From positions 3,356,001 to 3,420,000 of the forward strand of contig CP136052.1 of NCBI GenBank assembly GCA_032620915.1: a stretch of DNA of 64,000 bases. Direction: 5' to 3'. Below, in pieces: positions 18,568-28,270 of this stretch. The stretch comes from Oscillospiraceae bacterium NTUH-002-81 (GTDB taxonomy: Bacteria > Bacillota > Clostridia > Lachnospirales > Lachnospiraceae). The position numbers and the translations under genes are program-made. Position 1 is the first letter of the stretch. The number at the start of each line of letters is the position of its first letter. The notes under the pieces are model-generated. The model searched no databases. It had not been told where the DNA came from and was given only the letters and a program-made list of their open reading frames with translations.

Positions 18568-19362
18568 TCAGACAAAGCGTGATGCTTTTTTTTCCTTTTC
18601 CCGCTGGGCAACAAACACATAGGTATTCTCATCCGACTCAGCCTCGTCAAACCGATACCCCAATCCTGTAAAGCCCCTCATCTGTCTAGGATCTTCCACC
18701 TGGTGCTCCGCCAGGAAGCGTACCATCTCTCCCCGGGCCATTTTGGCAAAGGTGCCCTTCTGCTTCAGTTTGCCGTCCACCTGCTCACAGAATTCCACCG
18801 TGATAAAGTAATCCGCCGGGGCGATGTATTTCTCCACCGCTTTGGCATATTCTTTCGAAGCCAGGTTGATGAAAACACCGTCCGCATCCCGGGTGCCCTG
18901 ATACAAAAGGTCGCCCCAGTACGCATAGAGATCTTTCTCCTGTAAATCAACCATCTGCCGCGCATCGGAAAGCTTCGCCTGCATTTCCAGCCGGTAGGGC
19001 ACCACCCCGTCGAAGGGTCGCAGCACGCCATAAAAGCCGGAGAGGATCCGCAGATGCTCCTGTAAATAAGAAAGCATACCCTCCGTCATGACGCCGGGCG
19101 CCATATACTGATAGGCCAGCCCCTCATAGGCGAGCACCGCCGGGGTCAGCTGCCGCTCCAGATCCATATGGGCAAACCGCTCATAATTCAGCTCTGCCAG
19201 CTGATCGTTGCATTTCCACAGGGCTTTCGCCTCCGCCAGAGAAAGGCTCTGCACAGCATGCATCAGCTCACGGGCCTGTTCCAGGTATACCGGCAGGCCC
19301 AGCGGTGCCAGAGAATCAGTATCTACCCTCATTTTCTTGGCAGGTGACAGTAAGATCCTCAT
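18568..19362 (-). CDS. yaaA: Peroxide stress protein YaaA (DUF328 family)
   Basis: A 264-residue YaaA/DUF328 protein, opening MRILLSPAKKMRVDTDSL with the diagnostic LLSPAKKM. Further family blocks are YEGLAYQYM, LRILSGFYGVLRPFDGVVPYRLEM and IINLASKEYAK-like FINLASKEYAKAV. YaaA in E. coli lowers free iron and protects against hydrogen peroxide and DNA damage. The gene overlaps the end of bcp by four bases (ATGA), so the two are co-translated, which fits a shared oxidative-stress role. Cytoplasmic. Confidence 0.92.
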   Translation of the reverse strand: MRILLSPAKKMRVDTDSLAPLGLPVYLEQARELMHAVQSLSLAEAKALWKCNDQLAELNYERFAHMDLERQLTPAVLAYEGLAYQYMAPGVMTEGMLSYLQEHLRILSGFYGVLRPFDGVVPYRLEMQAKLSDARQMVDLQEKDLYAYWGDLLYQGTRDADGVFINLASKEYAKAVEKYIAPADYFITVEFCEQVDGKLKQKGTFAKMARGEMVRFLAEHQVEDPRQMRGFTGLGYRFDEAESDENTYVFVAQREKEKKASRFV

Positions 19363-19814
19363 GCCAGTTCTCCCAGCATCTGTGCCGGATTATCCGCTGC
19401 CTTCACCTTGTCGTGAGCTTTTTCAATGATGCCATTCTCATCGATGAGATAGGTCGTCCGCACCACGCCCATGCTGACTTTTCCATACATCTTCTTTTCC
19501 TTCCACACATCGTATGCCTGGATGCAGGAAAGTTCCGTGTCTGACAGCAGCGTAAACGGCAGGCCATATTTTTCCTCGAACCGTTTATGAGATGCCACGC
19601 TGTCCTTGCTGACGCCCAGCACCACTGCACCCTTTTCTACAAACTGGGGATATAACTCGCCAAAGCCACAGGCCTGTTTGGAGCAACCCGGGGTATTGTC
19701 CTTGGGGTAAAAATACAGGATCACCTTTTTCCCGCGATACTCCTCCAGTGTATGGACGTTTCCGTTCTGATCCGGCAGGGAAAACTCCGGTGCCTTCGTT
19801 CCAACTTCTAACAT
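19359..19814 (-). CDS. bcp: Thioredoxin-dependent thiol peroxidase (BCP/PrxQ)
   Basis: About 151 residues, peroxiredoxin fold. MLEVGTKAPEFSLPDQNG is the usual N-terminus; two ATGs six bases apart exist and 19814 has the better distance to AGGAGG. The motif FYPKDNTPGCSKQACGF contains the peroxidatic Cys44 and the resolving Cys49 of the PrxQ type. It reduces hydrogen peroxide and organic peroxides using thioredoxin. It is the first gene of a two-gene operon with yaaA. Confidence 0.92.
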   Translation of the reverse strand: MLEVGTKAPEFSLPDQNGNVHTLEEYRGKKVILYFYPKDNTPGCSKQACGFGELYPQFVEKGAVVLGVSKDSVASHKRFEEKYGLPFTLLSDTELSCIQAYDVWKEKKMYGKVSMGVVRTTYLIDENGIIEKAHDKVKAADNPAQMLGELA

Positions 19815-19902
19815 TTTCATTCCTCCTCCATGTCTTTTTCTCATTCTACCTTATTTACAGCCGTTTGCCCACCAAAAATTTCACCCCGCTATAGAACGCA
19901 AA

Positions 19903-19943
19903 ATCGGCAGAGCGATGCCGTTATCCTGCACCTCTCTGCCGAT
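19903..19943 (-). terminator. Terminator of the TetR-RND operon
   Basis: ATCGGCAGAG/CTCTGCCGAT perfect 10-bp arms; on the minus strand followed by TTT. It lies just after the TetR stop codon. Confidence 0.7.
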
Positions 19944-19963
19944 CATTTTCTGCGTGGTTCTCT

Positions 19964-20605
19964 TTATTTTACCGTTTTTAAAAATCCTTCACAGAGAAAT
20001 TCCCGCATTTTCCCGCATTTCTGCGCATCTACGCCTTTTTCCTGTCCTATATACATGAACAGGGAGCACAGATTGCCCAGCAGGATATAAGCGGCATCCT
20101 CCGGCGAAATTTCTTCCCGGATATACCCCTCTGCCTGTCCCTGTCCGCACAGGTCACTGAGAATCTCCACCGGCTCCAGCACGCAGCCGGATTTGTTTTC
20201 CTCATAGATCTGCTTCATCTTTACCACCACCTCATCCGGGACGCCGCCGGGATGGTGGGTGAAGAACAACAGCTTTCCGAAAGCCTTCTGTTCCCGCACG
20301 CATTCCTCCACCCAGTGGAAGCAATACCGGATGCGGGCCTGAAAATCAGGTAACTCCCGCAGTTTTTCCCGTGTTTCCATCCCCTGCCTTCTTGCGTCAT
20401 ACATGACCGCGCAGGCGATGATCTCTTCCTTACTTTTGAAATAATCATACGCGGTTCCCTTGCCAATGCCGGCCCGGGAAGTGATATCAGACACCTTCAT
20501 GGTACTGATATCCGCATTTTCATTCAACAGTTCCAGGACAGCCTCATAAAGAGCTCTGACCTTCGGTTTCAGTTCGTTTTCCGTTTCCGGCTTCTGTGGC
20601 TCCAT
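19964..20605 (-). CDS. TetR/AcrR family transcriptional regulator
   Basis: A 213-residue TetR protein. The N-terminal helix-turn-helix (about 15-62) has VSDITSRAGIGKGTAYDYFKSKEEII, and the rest is an all-helical ligand domain. ATG 20605 has GGAGG ten bases upstream; the gene overlaps the 3' end of the RND pump gene by 62 bases. It is the last gene of the efflux operon and probably binds the perfect inverted repeat at 25461-25484 that overlaps the operon's transcription start, being released by a pump substrate. Confidence 0.9.
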   Translation of the reverse strand: MEPQKPETENELKPKVRALYEAVLELLNENADISTMKVSDITSRAGIGKGTAYDYFKSKEEIIACAVMYDARRQGMETREKLRELPDFQARIRYCFHWVEECVREQKAFGKLLFFTHHPGGVPDEVVVKMKQIYEENKSGCVLEPVEILSDLCGQGQAEGYIREEISPEDAAYILLGNLCSLFMYIGQEKGVDAQKCGKMREFLCEGFLKTVK

Positions 20606-23600
20606 TCTTTGGCTTCCTCCTTTTTCCGATTCTTTTGCGTTTTTCCTTCTTCTCTTTCCCGTATACCATGCGGTAGAACACCGGCAGAAGGATCAGGATC
20701 AGCAGAGTAGAAGCGATCAGGCCGCCGATGATAATGATGCCCATGCCCTGCATCATTTCCGTGCCGGTACCGATGCCCAGCGACATGGGCACCATGGAAA
20801 TCACGGTAGTCAGGGTGGTGATCAGAATCGGGCGCAATCTCGTCTTGGCACTCTCGATGAGGGCATCGTCCAGCGACAGGCCATCCTCATTGATCAGGGC
20901 ATTGACGCCATCCACATACAGAATACCATTGTTTACCACGATACCTACCAGCATCATGATACCCATAAGGGAGGTCATGGTCAGTGACTGTCCCGACAGG
21001 AACAGTAACCCAAAGGAGCCGATCAGGCTGAACGGGATGCTGAGCATGACCATCAGGGAATATTTCGGGGATTCAAACTGCATAGCCATCACAAGGAAAA
21101 CGAGGAAAATTGCTGCCGCAATGGCTTTGCCAAGAGCGGTAAAGTTTTCCCGCATCATCTGATCCATGGTGTCCTCTGCCTGCTCCACCGCATCCGGCAG
21201 CTGCAGCCCGGTCACCAGCGCGTCCAGTTTTTCCTCCACCGCATCGGTATTGCCCGATACGCAGGCCGCGGTGATCGTTGTCTGATATTTTCCATCGGAT
21301 TTCATGACCGTCTGCTGAGAATCCGTGTACTGCAGCGTTGCCATCTCCGACAGCGGTACGCCGCCCACGGACGCGTCTAAAAGCGTGCTTGCATTGGTAT
21401 AAGTCCCCTCGGGATATTCCAGCATGACGCTGTATTCGTCGCCGTTGGATGTGATTTTCATGGCCTCGGTTCCGCTGATCATGCTGTAAAGACCGCCAGC
21501 TGCCTGTACCGGTGTCATGCCGTGGGCCATGGCCTGCAGAGGATCGATGAGCACTTTGATCTGGGTAGCACTCTCACCCGCATCAGAGGACACGTTCAGC
21601 ACACCGGGGATATCCCAGGCATTTTCCTCCACAAGAGCTACCGCCTCTTTCAGATCGTCCAGGTTCGTTGAGGACAGCGTCACGGAAGCGCCCGAACCGG
21701 TGGCCATCATGGAAGACATCTGACTGCTGACGCTAATATCCAGCTGGATACCGGTCATATCCTTTGTCTCCTCCATCCACTGGTCTGCCACCTCCTGGCT
21801 GGACATTTTCCGCTTATCCTTCAGATTGACGGAAATACTGCCGGAGCCCTTGGAGGATGTCAGGGTGTAGCTCTCCACATCCGGGTGGGCGGCCACCATC
21901 GCTTCCAGCTCCTGCATCCGGGCATCCACCTCAGATACTTTTGTACCGGAACGGAAGGTTGCCTCCACAGAGACCATCCCTTCATCTATGGAAGGCATCA
22001 GTTCCACCTTCATGAGTCCTACCAGGGCAAAGGCTGCCACCAGAAGAAATACCGCCACTGCCATACTCAGCTTTTTCCGGTACAGCAGTTTTCGCTCCAT
22101 TTTTTCATATTTTCCCTTGATCCGATCCAAAAGACTGTTGATTTTCAGTTCTTTCTTTTCCCTCGGCTGGAATATCCAGAAGAACAGCGGCACCAGAGTA
22201 AGTGCGGACACCAGGGATGCCAGCATGGCAATGATGATCGTGTAGCCCAGCTGTCCGAAAATCTGTCCTGCCAGACCGTCCTGCAGACAAAGGGGCAGGT
22301 ACACAACTACCGTGGTGATGGTAGATGCCACGATGGAGCTGGCAACGCCCTGGGCGCCCACCAGCGCCGCATCCTTGAAATGCAGCTTTTTATCCTTCGA
22401 CCGGAAGCAGTTTTCCAGCACCACACTGGAGCTGTCTACCATCATACCAATGGCAATAACCAGTGCCCCCAGGGTAATGATGTTCAACGAAAAGCCTGCC
22501 ACTGCCATGACGATAACCGTCACCAGCAGAGAAATGGGCATGGCGCTTCCGACAATGAGGCTGGCTTTCCAGTCGCCGAAGAAAATGAACAGTACGATCA
22601 TGGACAGGATCACACCCATGAGCAGCGTACTCCCCACGGAGCTTGCCGACTGTAAAATCATGTCGGATGCGTCATAGGAAGCAGTGGCCACCAGACCGGG
22701 GTGACTGTCCTCCATCTGCCGCATCACGTTTTTCACATCCCGCACCATGCCTAACGTGCTGGCGCTCTGGTTCTTGGTAATGCTGACGGTCAGTGTCTCT
22801 TCTCCGTTGTACCTGCTGATACTGTCGGGATCTTTTTCCGCCCACTGCACCTCTGCCACATCAGACAAATGTACCAGACTGCCGGTGGAGGTAAACAGCG
22901 GGATGTTTTTCAGATCCTCCACATTCTCCACATCTGCTGAACTGATGGCACTGATAGACTGACTGCCCTGCTCCAGAGAGCCGATGGGGATGGTAAAATC
23001 TGTCGTCGCAATATACTGGGCAATGCTGCTCATGGTCAGGCCATACTGGTTCATTGCATCCTCATCCAGCAGCACCTGCACATAATTTTCCCGGCCACCG
23101 CTGACCTCCACGCTGGCAACAGAACCGATGGCTTCCAGCTCCGGCACGATATCCTCATTGGCCAGGGAAACCACATCACTGCCGTCCGTGGTACTCAGAG
23201 AGTACATGATGCTGGGCATGGCATTGACATCCATTTTCATGACGACAGGTGTCTGGCAGTCATCCGGCAGCGATGTCTCTATGGAATCCAGAGCCGCCCG
23301 CAGATCCAGATACGCGTCGTTGGTATCGGTGCTGTAATCATACTGTAACAAAACCATGGAGCTGTTTTCCTGGGAATAGGTTGTCACGGAATCCACACCA
23401 CTCAACGATCCCACTTTTCCCTCAATCTGGGAGCTGACCAGCTCCTCCACCGACTCCGGATCCGCTCCCGGATAAATGGTCATTACAAGCATCATCGGCA
23501 TATCCATGTCCGGCATCAGCTCCAGCCGAAGTCCCATCAGGGAGGAAATACCGAATACGGCCAGCGCCAGCACCACCAGAAGCGTTGTGACAGGCCGTTT

Positions 23601-23624
23601 TAAGGAAAATTTTGTCAAATCCAT
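20544..23624 (-). CDS. RND efflux permease (AcrB/HAE1 family)
   Basis: A 1026-residue RND pump subunit with the two-fold repeat: TM1 (TLLVVLALAVFGISSLMGL), a large extracellular loop, TM2-6, then a second half (about 520-1000) with TM7-12 ending LLILILLPVFYRMVYG. ALVIAIGMMVDSSSVVLENCFR contains the TM4 proton-relay aspartate pair position. The C-terminus is basic. It exports amphipathic compounds using the proton gradient, together with the adaptor lipoprotein encoded just upstream (2-base gap). In Gram-positive cells the complex has no outer-membrane channel; substrates are unknown. Confidence 0.9.
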   Translation of the reverse strand: MDLTKFSLKRPVTTLLVVLALAVFGISSLMGLRLELMPDMDMPMMLVMTIYPGADPESVEELVSSQIEGKVGSLSGVDSVTTYSQENSSMVLLQYDYSTDTNDAYLDLRAALDSIETSLPDDCQTPVVMKMDVNAMPSIMYSLSTTDGSDVVSLANEDIVPELEAIGSVASVEVSGGRENYVQVLLDEDAMNQYGLTMSSIAQYIATTDFTIPIGSLEQGSQSISAISSADVENVEDLKNIPLFTSTGSLVHLSDVAEVQWAEKDPDSISRYNGEETLTVSITKNQSASTLGMVRDVKNVMRQMEDSHPGLVATASYDASDMILQSASSVGSTLLMGVILSMIVLFIFFGDWKASLIVGSAMPISLLVTVIVMAVAGFSLNIITLGALVIAIGMMVDSSSVVLENCFRSKDKKLHFKDAALVGAQGVASSIVASTITTVVVYLPLCLQDGLAGQIFGQLGYTIIIAMLASLVSALTLVPLFFWIFQPREKKELKINSLLDRIKGKYEKMERKLLYRKKLSMAVAVFLLVAAFALVGLMKVELMPSIDEGMVSVEATFRSGTKVSEVDARMQELEAMVAAHPDVESYTLTSSKGSGSISVNLKDKRKMSSQEVADQWMEETKDMTGIQLDISVSSQMSSMMATGSGASVTLSSTNLDDLKEAVALVEENAWDIPGVLNVSSDAGESATQIKVLIDPLQAMAHGMTPVQAAGGLYSMISGTEAMKITSNGDEYSVMLEYPEGTYTNASTLLDASVGGVPLSEMATLQYTDSQQTVMKSDGKYQTTITAACVSGNTDAVEEKLDALVTGLQLPDAVEQAEDTMDQMMRENFTALGKAIAAAIFLVFLVMAMQFESPKYSLMVMLSIPFSLIGSFGLLFLSGQSLTMTSLMGIMMLVGIVVNNGILYVDGVNALINEDGLSLDDALIESAKTRLRPILITTLTTVISMVPMSLGIGTGTEMMQGMGIIIIGGLIASTLLILILLPVFYRMVYGKEKKEKRKRIGKRRKPKNGATEAGNGKRTETEGQSSL

Positions 23625-23626
23625 AC

Positions 23627-25348
23627 TTACTCCCCTGCCTCCGCATCTTTCCGGTCACTGTTGCTGTCATCTGTACCTGTCCCGGCTGCGGCGTTACTGT
23701 TGTCAGTATCGCCGGTTGCAGCGTCACCGGCTGCGTTGTCTGCTGTGGTGTCTCTGTCTGTGGTAGCTGCGTTGCTGCTATCTGCGCTGTCTGTAGATGC
23801 AGTATTGCTGCCGTCTGTGCTGTCTGCACCGGATACAATGGTGACTTCCGCGCCGTCACGCAGCTTGGAAGACCAGGTGGTAACCACCTGACTGTCCGCT
23901 GTCAGCCCATCTGCAATAGACACCTGGGTGTCGTTCATCAGCCCTACCGTTACCGGGGTCTTCACCAGCTTGCCGTCCTCCACGCAGTACACATACGCAT
24001 CTCCCGCAGAAAAATAAACCGCATCGTAAGGGATGATCAGATCTCCCTCTTCCCGCTGGGTTGTGGCATGTACCTTTACGGATACGCCGCTGGGCAGCTT
24101 GTCGCTGACCCCGGGAATGGTCGCTTTGATCTGGAACAGCCTGGTCTGGGCCCCGGCCATGGTGCCCACCTCTGTGATGGTGCCGCCAAAGGTCTCATCA
24201 CCCCGCTCTACAGTAATAGCATCTCCTACCTGCAGCTGATCCTTCACTTTTTCAGCTACCTGAAAGGTCACCGTCATGGAATTCTTATTGGAAATAACAA
24301 AGGCAACGTTACCGGCTGCCGCCATGGCATCCTTTTCCACGGAAACCGTCTCTACCTGGCCGGAAATGGGTGCCGTCACGGTGTAAAAATCCAGCTGATA
24401 CCGGGCGGATTTCACCCCAACGCCCGCCTGTGCAAGCTGTGCTGCATAGGTGGCATCAGTCTGGGGATACACCTCATCCTGCGTGATGTCGTAGGTCTCC
24501 TGCGCAGTTTTCAGGTTGTCTTTTAAGGTCTCCTTCTGGGACTTGGCTGTCTCCAGGGCAGATTCCAGCTGGGATTTGCCGGAGGTCACCTGAGAAAGAC
24601 CCGACTGGGCATCGGAAAGAGCGCCTTTTGCCTGTTGTAATGCCAAATCCGCTTTTGAAACCGTATTTGCCTGAGTTTCGATTGCCAATCTTGTTGCATC
24701 ATCAAGCGTTTTTAACACATCCTGATCATCTGATCCGTCTGCCTTCAATACGCCAGCTTCCTCTTTTATTCTCTGTAACTCTGCTTTTGCATCAATCAGT
24801 GCCGTTTCCTGTGTGCTGACCGCACCCTGCGCACCCTGCACAGCCGCTGTCAGCTGCTCCTGCTGCTGTCCCAGCGTATCGATCTGCCCCTGCATATCCG
24901 AAATGCTGCTGCGCACCTTATCCAGACTGTCCTCCAGCGTATCAATGCTCTGCTCGGTCTGGTAATTTTGCAGATGCCGGGATCCACCGGTGGCCGCAGT
25001 TACCCCTGCAGCGGCCTGACTGTAAGCGGCTTTCGCACTGCTCATCTGCAGCTGTGCCGCCTCATCGTCAATCTTAAACAGGACATCGCCTTCCTGCACG
25101 GTATCTCCCACAGCATAGTTCACCTGCGTCACCGTTCCCGATACGAGGGGTGTCACATACACCTGCTGCTCGGGAGAGACCGTTCCTATATAGTCCGTAT
25201 CCAGTGCCACTTCACCGGATCCCGGGGGCTGTACCTCTACATTTACCTTCTCTGCTGTCTCTTCGGTCTGTTTCTTGCTGCTGCATCCCGTGATGGATAC
25301 CCCCAGCACGATCACCAGCCCCAGTGCCAATACACGTCTGTTTTTCAT
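23627..25348 (-). CDS. RND efflux periplasmic-adaptor-type lipoprotein (membrane fusion protein)
   Basis: About 573 residues. The start at 25348 (MKNRRVLALGLVIVLGVSITGC, lipobox Cys22) is set by GGAGG six bases upstream; a longer frame upstream is rejected. The adaptor shows the biotinyl-lipoyl half TPLVSGTVTQVNYAVGDTVQEGDVLF, a long coiled coil of about 200 residues rich in Gln, Ala and Leu, the second lipoyl half TVTAPISGQVETVSVEKDAM, beta-barrel domains, and an Ala/Thr/Asp-rich low-complexity C-tail. It links the pump to the cell exterior. First gene of the operon, with promoter and operator in front. Confidence 0.9.
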   Translation of the reverse strand: MKNRRVLALGLVIVLGVSITGCSSKKQTEETAEKVNVEVQPPGSGEVALDTDYIGTVSPEQQVYVTPLVSGTVTQVNYAVGDTVQEGDVLFKIDDEAAQLQMSSAKAAYSQAAAGVTAATGGSRHLQNYQTEQSIDTLEDSLDKVRSSISDMQGQIDTLGQQQEQLTAAVQGAQGAVSTQETALIDAKAELQRIKEEAGVLKADGSDDQDVLKTLDDATRLAIETQANTVSKADLALQQAKGALSDAQSGLSQVTSGKSQLESALETAKSQKETLKDNLKTAQETYDITQDEVYPQTDATYAAQLAQAGVGVKSARYQLDFYTVTAPISGQVETVSVEKDAMAAAGNVAFVISNKNSMTVTFQVAEKVKDQLQVGDAITVERGDETFGGTITEVGTMAGAQTRLFQIKATIPGVSDKLPSGVSVKVHATTQREEGDLIIPYDAVYFSAGDAYVYCVEDGKLVKTPVTVGLMNDTQVSIADGLTADSQVVTTWSSKLRDGAEVTIVSGADSTDGSNTASTDSADSSNAATTDRDTTADNAAGDAATGDTDNSNAAAGTGTDDSNSDRKDAEAGE

Positions 25349-25460
25349 ATTGGACCTCCTCTTTTTCATAAAGCACACGCAACCGTTTTCCCCGTTATGC
25401 GTTATTTTCTGACATCTCCTGTGAGTCTGGATTTTCTCCCCTTCCCACAGAAACAAGAAT

Positions 25461-25484
25461 CCGACCGACCAGTCGGTCGGTCGG
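25461..25484. promoter_or_regulatory. TetR operator of the RND operon
   Basis: A perfect inverted repeat with arms CCGACCGACC and GGTCGGTCGG and centre AGTC, lying 12 bases downstream of the -10 box. Its GACCGACC/GGTCGGTC form is typical of TetR/AcrR sites. A bound repressor would block the start of transcription. Confidence 0.85.
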
Positions 25485-25496
25485 AAACTGTCTCCT

Positions 25497-25525
25497 ATTA
25501 TAGGGTTCCAAAAACATTCCGTCAA
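25497..25525 (-). promoter_or_regulatory. Promoter of the RND operon
   Basis: Minus strand TTGACG (25520-25525), 17-base spacer, TATAAT (25497-25502), directly before the TetR operator. Confidence 0.85.
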
Positions 25526-25567
25526 GCAAAAGCACCTGTAAATTTTATAAATATTTCGTTAAGAAAT

Positions 25568-26686
25568 TTATTTTTCAATCCCCTTCGTCTTCAAAAAATC
25601 CACCCAAAGTCCGTAATTGCCGCCATACAAATGCAGCTGATCAAAGGATTCCTCAGCACTTAAATTGCCCTCCTCATCACACACCACTTCATTCATATCT
25701 ATGTAAAAAATTTTCTGCCCGTCCGCCAGCTGAGCGATCCGGTCATTGCGCTCGGTGATCCCGGCATTATTGAAAATCGGATCTGTCTCTGATTTTTCTT
25801 TTCCAACCTTCATGATGGCCTCCACGTAGATAATTGCATCCGGCTGCAATTCCCCGATCCGCTGCACCGCCTCTTCATATTTCTTCATAAAGGTATCCAC
25901 TGTACCCGTGCCCATCTCGTTGATACCGATCTGGAGATAAATCTTGCCAAAATGCCGGGTGGTCAGCACCTCCTCCAATGTCATCTGCTCCACGACCGGT
26001 TCCGTTGCTACCTGGGCTTCTCCAGACTGCTCTGCTCCGTCCAACGCTGCCTGCGCTTCCTCCGACTGATCTGTTCCATCCGACACTATCTGATCTTCTC
26101 CGCTGCCGTCTCCTGCGGCTTCACTGTCTGCCGTACCGTCACTTTCTGTTACCAGATTCCCCGGCGCCAGCTTCGCCGTGATGGTCTTATCCCACATGTC
26201 GTACACAGTCAGCCCCACCGATGCAAAGAAAGAGGCATTGTCCATATGCCCGTAATCCCGCAGGCCCACCGTTCGGGAATCCCCGATAAACAGGGCGTCC
26301 GCAAAATAATCGTCGCCCACCTCCACGAATTCCTTCGGTTTCGGCGGTTCTTCTGCTGTGCCCGCCGCATCTCCGTTTCCGCCTTCGCCAGGCTGCCCGG
26401 CTGCCTCCACCGTCTGATCCGAAGCGCTGCCGGGCTGTGCGCCCTGCCCCGCCGTTTCTGCCTCGCTTGCCACCGTCTGCTTCTGGGGTGCACTCCAGGG
26501 GTAGATACCGTCGTGAAGCCCGGCAAATACCAGTTCAAAATACGGTGTCGTCCGGGTATCCACCGTGTACCCGGCATACACATCATCTTTTTCCATATAT
26601 CCCACCGCCGACAACACCAGCCAGCCGACGGCCAGAAGGATGCATACCTTACACCCTTTCCATCGTTTCATCCATTTCATCCCCAT
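25568..26686 (-). CDS. Membrane-anchored SGNH/GDSL-type esterase or acyltransferase
   Basis: A 372-residue protein with an N-terminal membrane anchor (CKVCILLAVGWLVLSAVGY), a low-complexity Ala/Glu/Gln linker (about 65-115) and an SGNH domain. Block I is ALFIGDSRTVGL with the nucleophile Ser, block III is LQIGINEMGTG with Asn, and block V is FDQLHLYGGNYG with the Asp/His pair. A second acidic, repetitive insert (about 190-235) separates the blocks. It lies 18 bases after an MBOAT gene, and such pairs typically O-acetylate exported polysaccharides: the MBOAT protein carries acyl groups across the membrane and the SGNH protein transfers them. The polymer is unknown. Confidence 0.85.
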   Translation of the reverse strand: MGMKWMKRWKGCKVCILLAVGWLVLSAVGYMEKDDVYAGYTVDTRTTPYFELVFAGLHDGIYPWSAPQKQTVASEAETAGQGAQPGSASDQTVEAAGQPGEGGNGDAAGTAEEPPKPKEFVEVGDDYFADALFIGDSRTVGLRDYGHMDNASFFASVGLTVYDMWDKTITAKLAPGNLVTESDGTADSEAAGDGSGEDQIVSDGTDQSEEAQAALDGAEQSGEAQVATEPVVEQMTLEEVLTTRHFGKIYLQIGINEMGTGTVDTFMKKYEEAVQRIGELQPDAIIYVEAIMKVGKEKSETDPIFNNAGITERNDRIAQLADGQKIFYIDMNEVVCDEEGNLSAEESFDQLHLYGGNYGLWVDFLKTKGIEK

Positions 26687-26704
26687 TATCCAATCTAATG
26701 CACT

Positions 26705-28042
26705 TTAAAAGCTAAAATACAGGAACGGATTATTGGCCGACACGGTCATATAGTAAACCGACGCCGCCAGCACCGCCACGATGCACACCGCACCTGTCCA
26801 TTTTTCCCGGATTTTCTCAAACAGCCGGGCCGGAAGCGGCGTGGAAAACAACACGCCCACCACAAACAACGGCCAGTAGGACTGCCATTTCTGCACGTAA
26901 TCCAATGGCTGCGCCCCCGCAGCACCCGCCCCGAAAAACGGAAACAGCCGCGTAATATACACGCCCAGCTGCTGCACATCCGTGATGGCAAAAGCCACCC
27001 ACGTCAGCGGCAGGAAAAAGAGCACATACAGGTGCCCGATGACCTTACTTTTATCCAGGAACCGGAACAAAAACAGCTTTTCCACCAGCATCAGTGCCAG
27101 CAGCGCACCGCCCCAGATGAGAAAATTCAGCTTCGAGCCGTGCCACAGCGCCGTCAGGCTCCATACCACGATCAGATTCAGGAACGTCCGCGCCTTCCCT
27201 TTCCGGTTACCCCCCAGGGGGATATATACATACTCCCGGAACCAGCGGCCCAGGGTAATGTGCCACCGCCGCCAGAATTCTGTAACGGATTTGGACATAT
27301 ACGGGAAATGAAAGTTCTCCGGGATGGCAAACCCCAGCATTTTGCCGATGCCTATGGCCATCATGGAATAACCCGCGAAATCAAAATACAGCTCCAGCGA
27401 GTAGCCAAACGCCCCCATCCACGCCAGCGGTGTGGAAATGCTGGCAAAGCCGATGGTCTGGATGTCGTTCCACAAAAGGCCGATCCGGTCTGCCACCAGC
27501 ACCTTCGCTCCCAGTCCCAGGATCAGCATGCGCAAGCCCTCTTCCAGCCCCTCCGCCGACAGCTCCCGTTTCCCCAGCGCCTCCCGGACTTCCCCGTAAT
27601 TCACGATGGGGCCGGAGGCCAGCTGCGAAAACATGGTCAGATACGTGCCCAGCTTTAACAGCGACTGCTCCGCCGGGAACTTTTTCCGGTAGACATCGAT
27701 CATATAGCCGGTGATCTGAAACGTATAAAAGCTGATACCCAGCGGCAGCGCCCCGGCCAGCCCTGTATATTTGAAGAAGATCAGCACACTGAAATCATAA
27801 GTAAGTGCAGCCCATAACCACAACTTCCTGCCCTTCTCCTGTTTCTCCATCCGGCGAGCACACCAGAAATTCACCAGCACGCACACCGCCAGCAGCGCCG
27901 CATGCTCCACCCGCCCTGAAGCGTAGAACACGAAGCTGCCCACCAGCAGCAGCGCGTTCCGGTATCTGGGCTGCGCGAGATAATATATCATGAAAAAAAC
28001 CGGTAAAAACCGGAATAAAAATTCAAAACTGTCAAATGCCAT
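26705..28042 (-). CDS. MBOAT family O-acyltransferase (AlgI/DltB-like)
   Basis: A 445-residue multi-span membrane protein. Family landmarks are FFKYTGLAGALPLGISFYTFQ, the SKSVTEFWRRWHITLGRWFREYVYIPLGGNR block and the catalytic His in ALWHGSKLNFLIWGG. It starts MAFDSFEFLFRFLPVFFMIYYL. MBOAT proteins of this type pass acyl groups, usually acetyl, to an extracellular polysaccharide acceptor with an SGNH partner, which is encoded just downstream. About ten membrane segments are expected. Confidence 0.9.
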   Translation of the reverse strand: MAFDSFEFLFRFLPVFFMIYYLAQPRYRNALLLVGSFVFYASGRVEHAALLAVCVLVNFWCARRMEKQEKGRKLWLWAALTYDFSVLIFFKYTGLAGALPLGISFYTFQITGYMIDVYRKKFPAEQSLLKLGTYLTMFSQLASGPIVNYGEVREALGKRELSAEGLEEGLRMLILGLGAKVLVADRIGLLWNDIQTIGFASISTPLAWMGAFGYSLELYFDFAGYSMMAIGIGKMLGFAIPENFHFPYMSKSVTEFWRRWHITLGRWFREYVYIPLGGNRKGKARTFLNLIVVWSLTALWHGSKLNFLIWGGALLALMLVEKLFLFRFLDKSKVIGHLYVLFFLPLTWVAFAITDVQQLGVYITRLFPFFGAGAAGAQPLDYVQKWQSYWPLFVVGVLFSTPLPARLFEKIREKWTGAVCIVAVLAASVYYMTVSANNPFLYFSF

Positions 28043-28164
28043 TTTCTCTTTCCGTTTCCTGTCCCTGTTTCTCTACAGTGTATTCACACCAACCATATTA
28101 TATATGAAAAAAACCGTTGTGGGGAACGATTTCCAAAATTTTAGAATATTGTAATATTTTTGAC

Positions 28165-28235
28165 GAGCAAAAGTGAGCTGCATCGCAGCGGAAAGCATCG
28201 CAGATGCGGTTTTGCGAATGACGCGGGTGAACTGT
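28165..28235 (-). repeat. Dispersed intergenic repeat, copy A
   Basis: Read on the minus strand it begins ACAGTTCACCCGCGTCATTC and continues with GCATCTGCGATGC and CCGCTGCG. It matches copies at 41238-41310 and 51218-51276 over about 70 bases with few differences. This copy lies between divergent MBOAT and csoR genes and lacks the right end seen in copy B. Confidence 0.75.
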
Positions 28236-28270
28236 TTTTCAATAAATGCGTAAAATGATAAAATTCTGTA

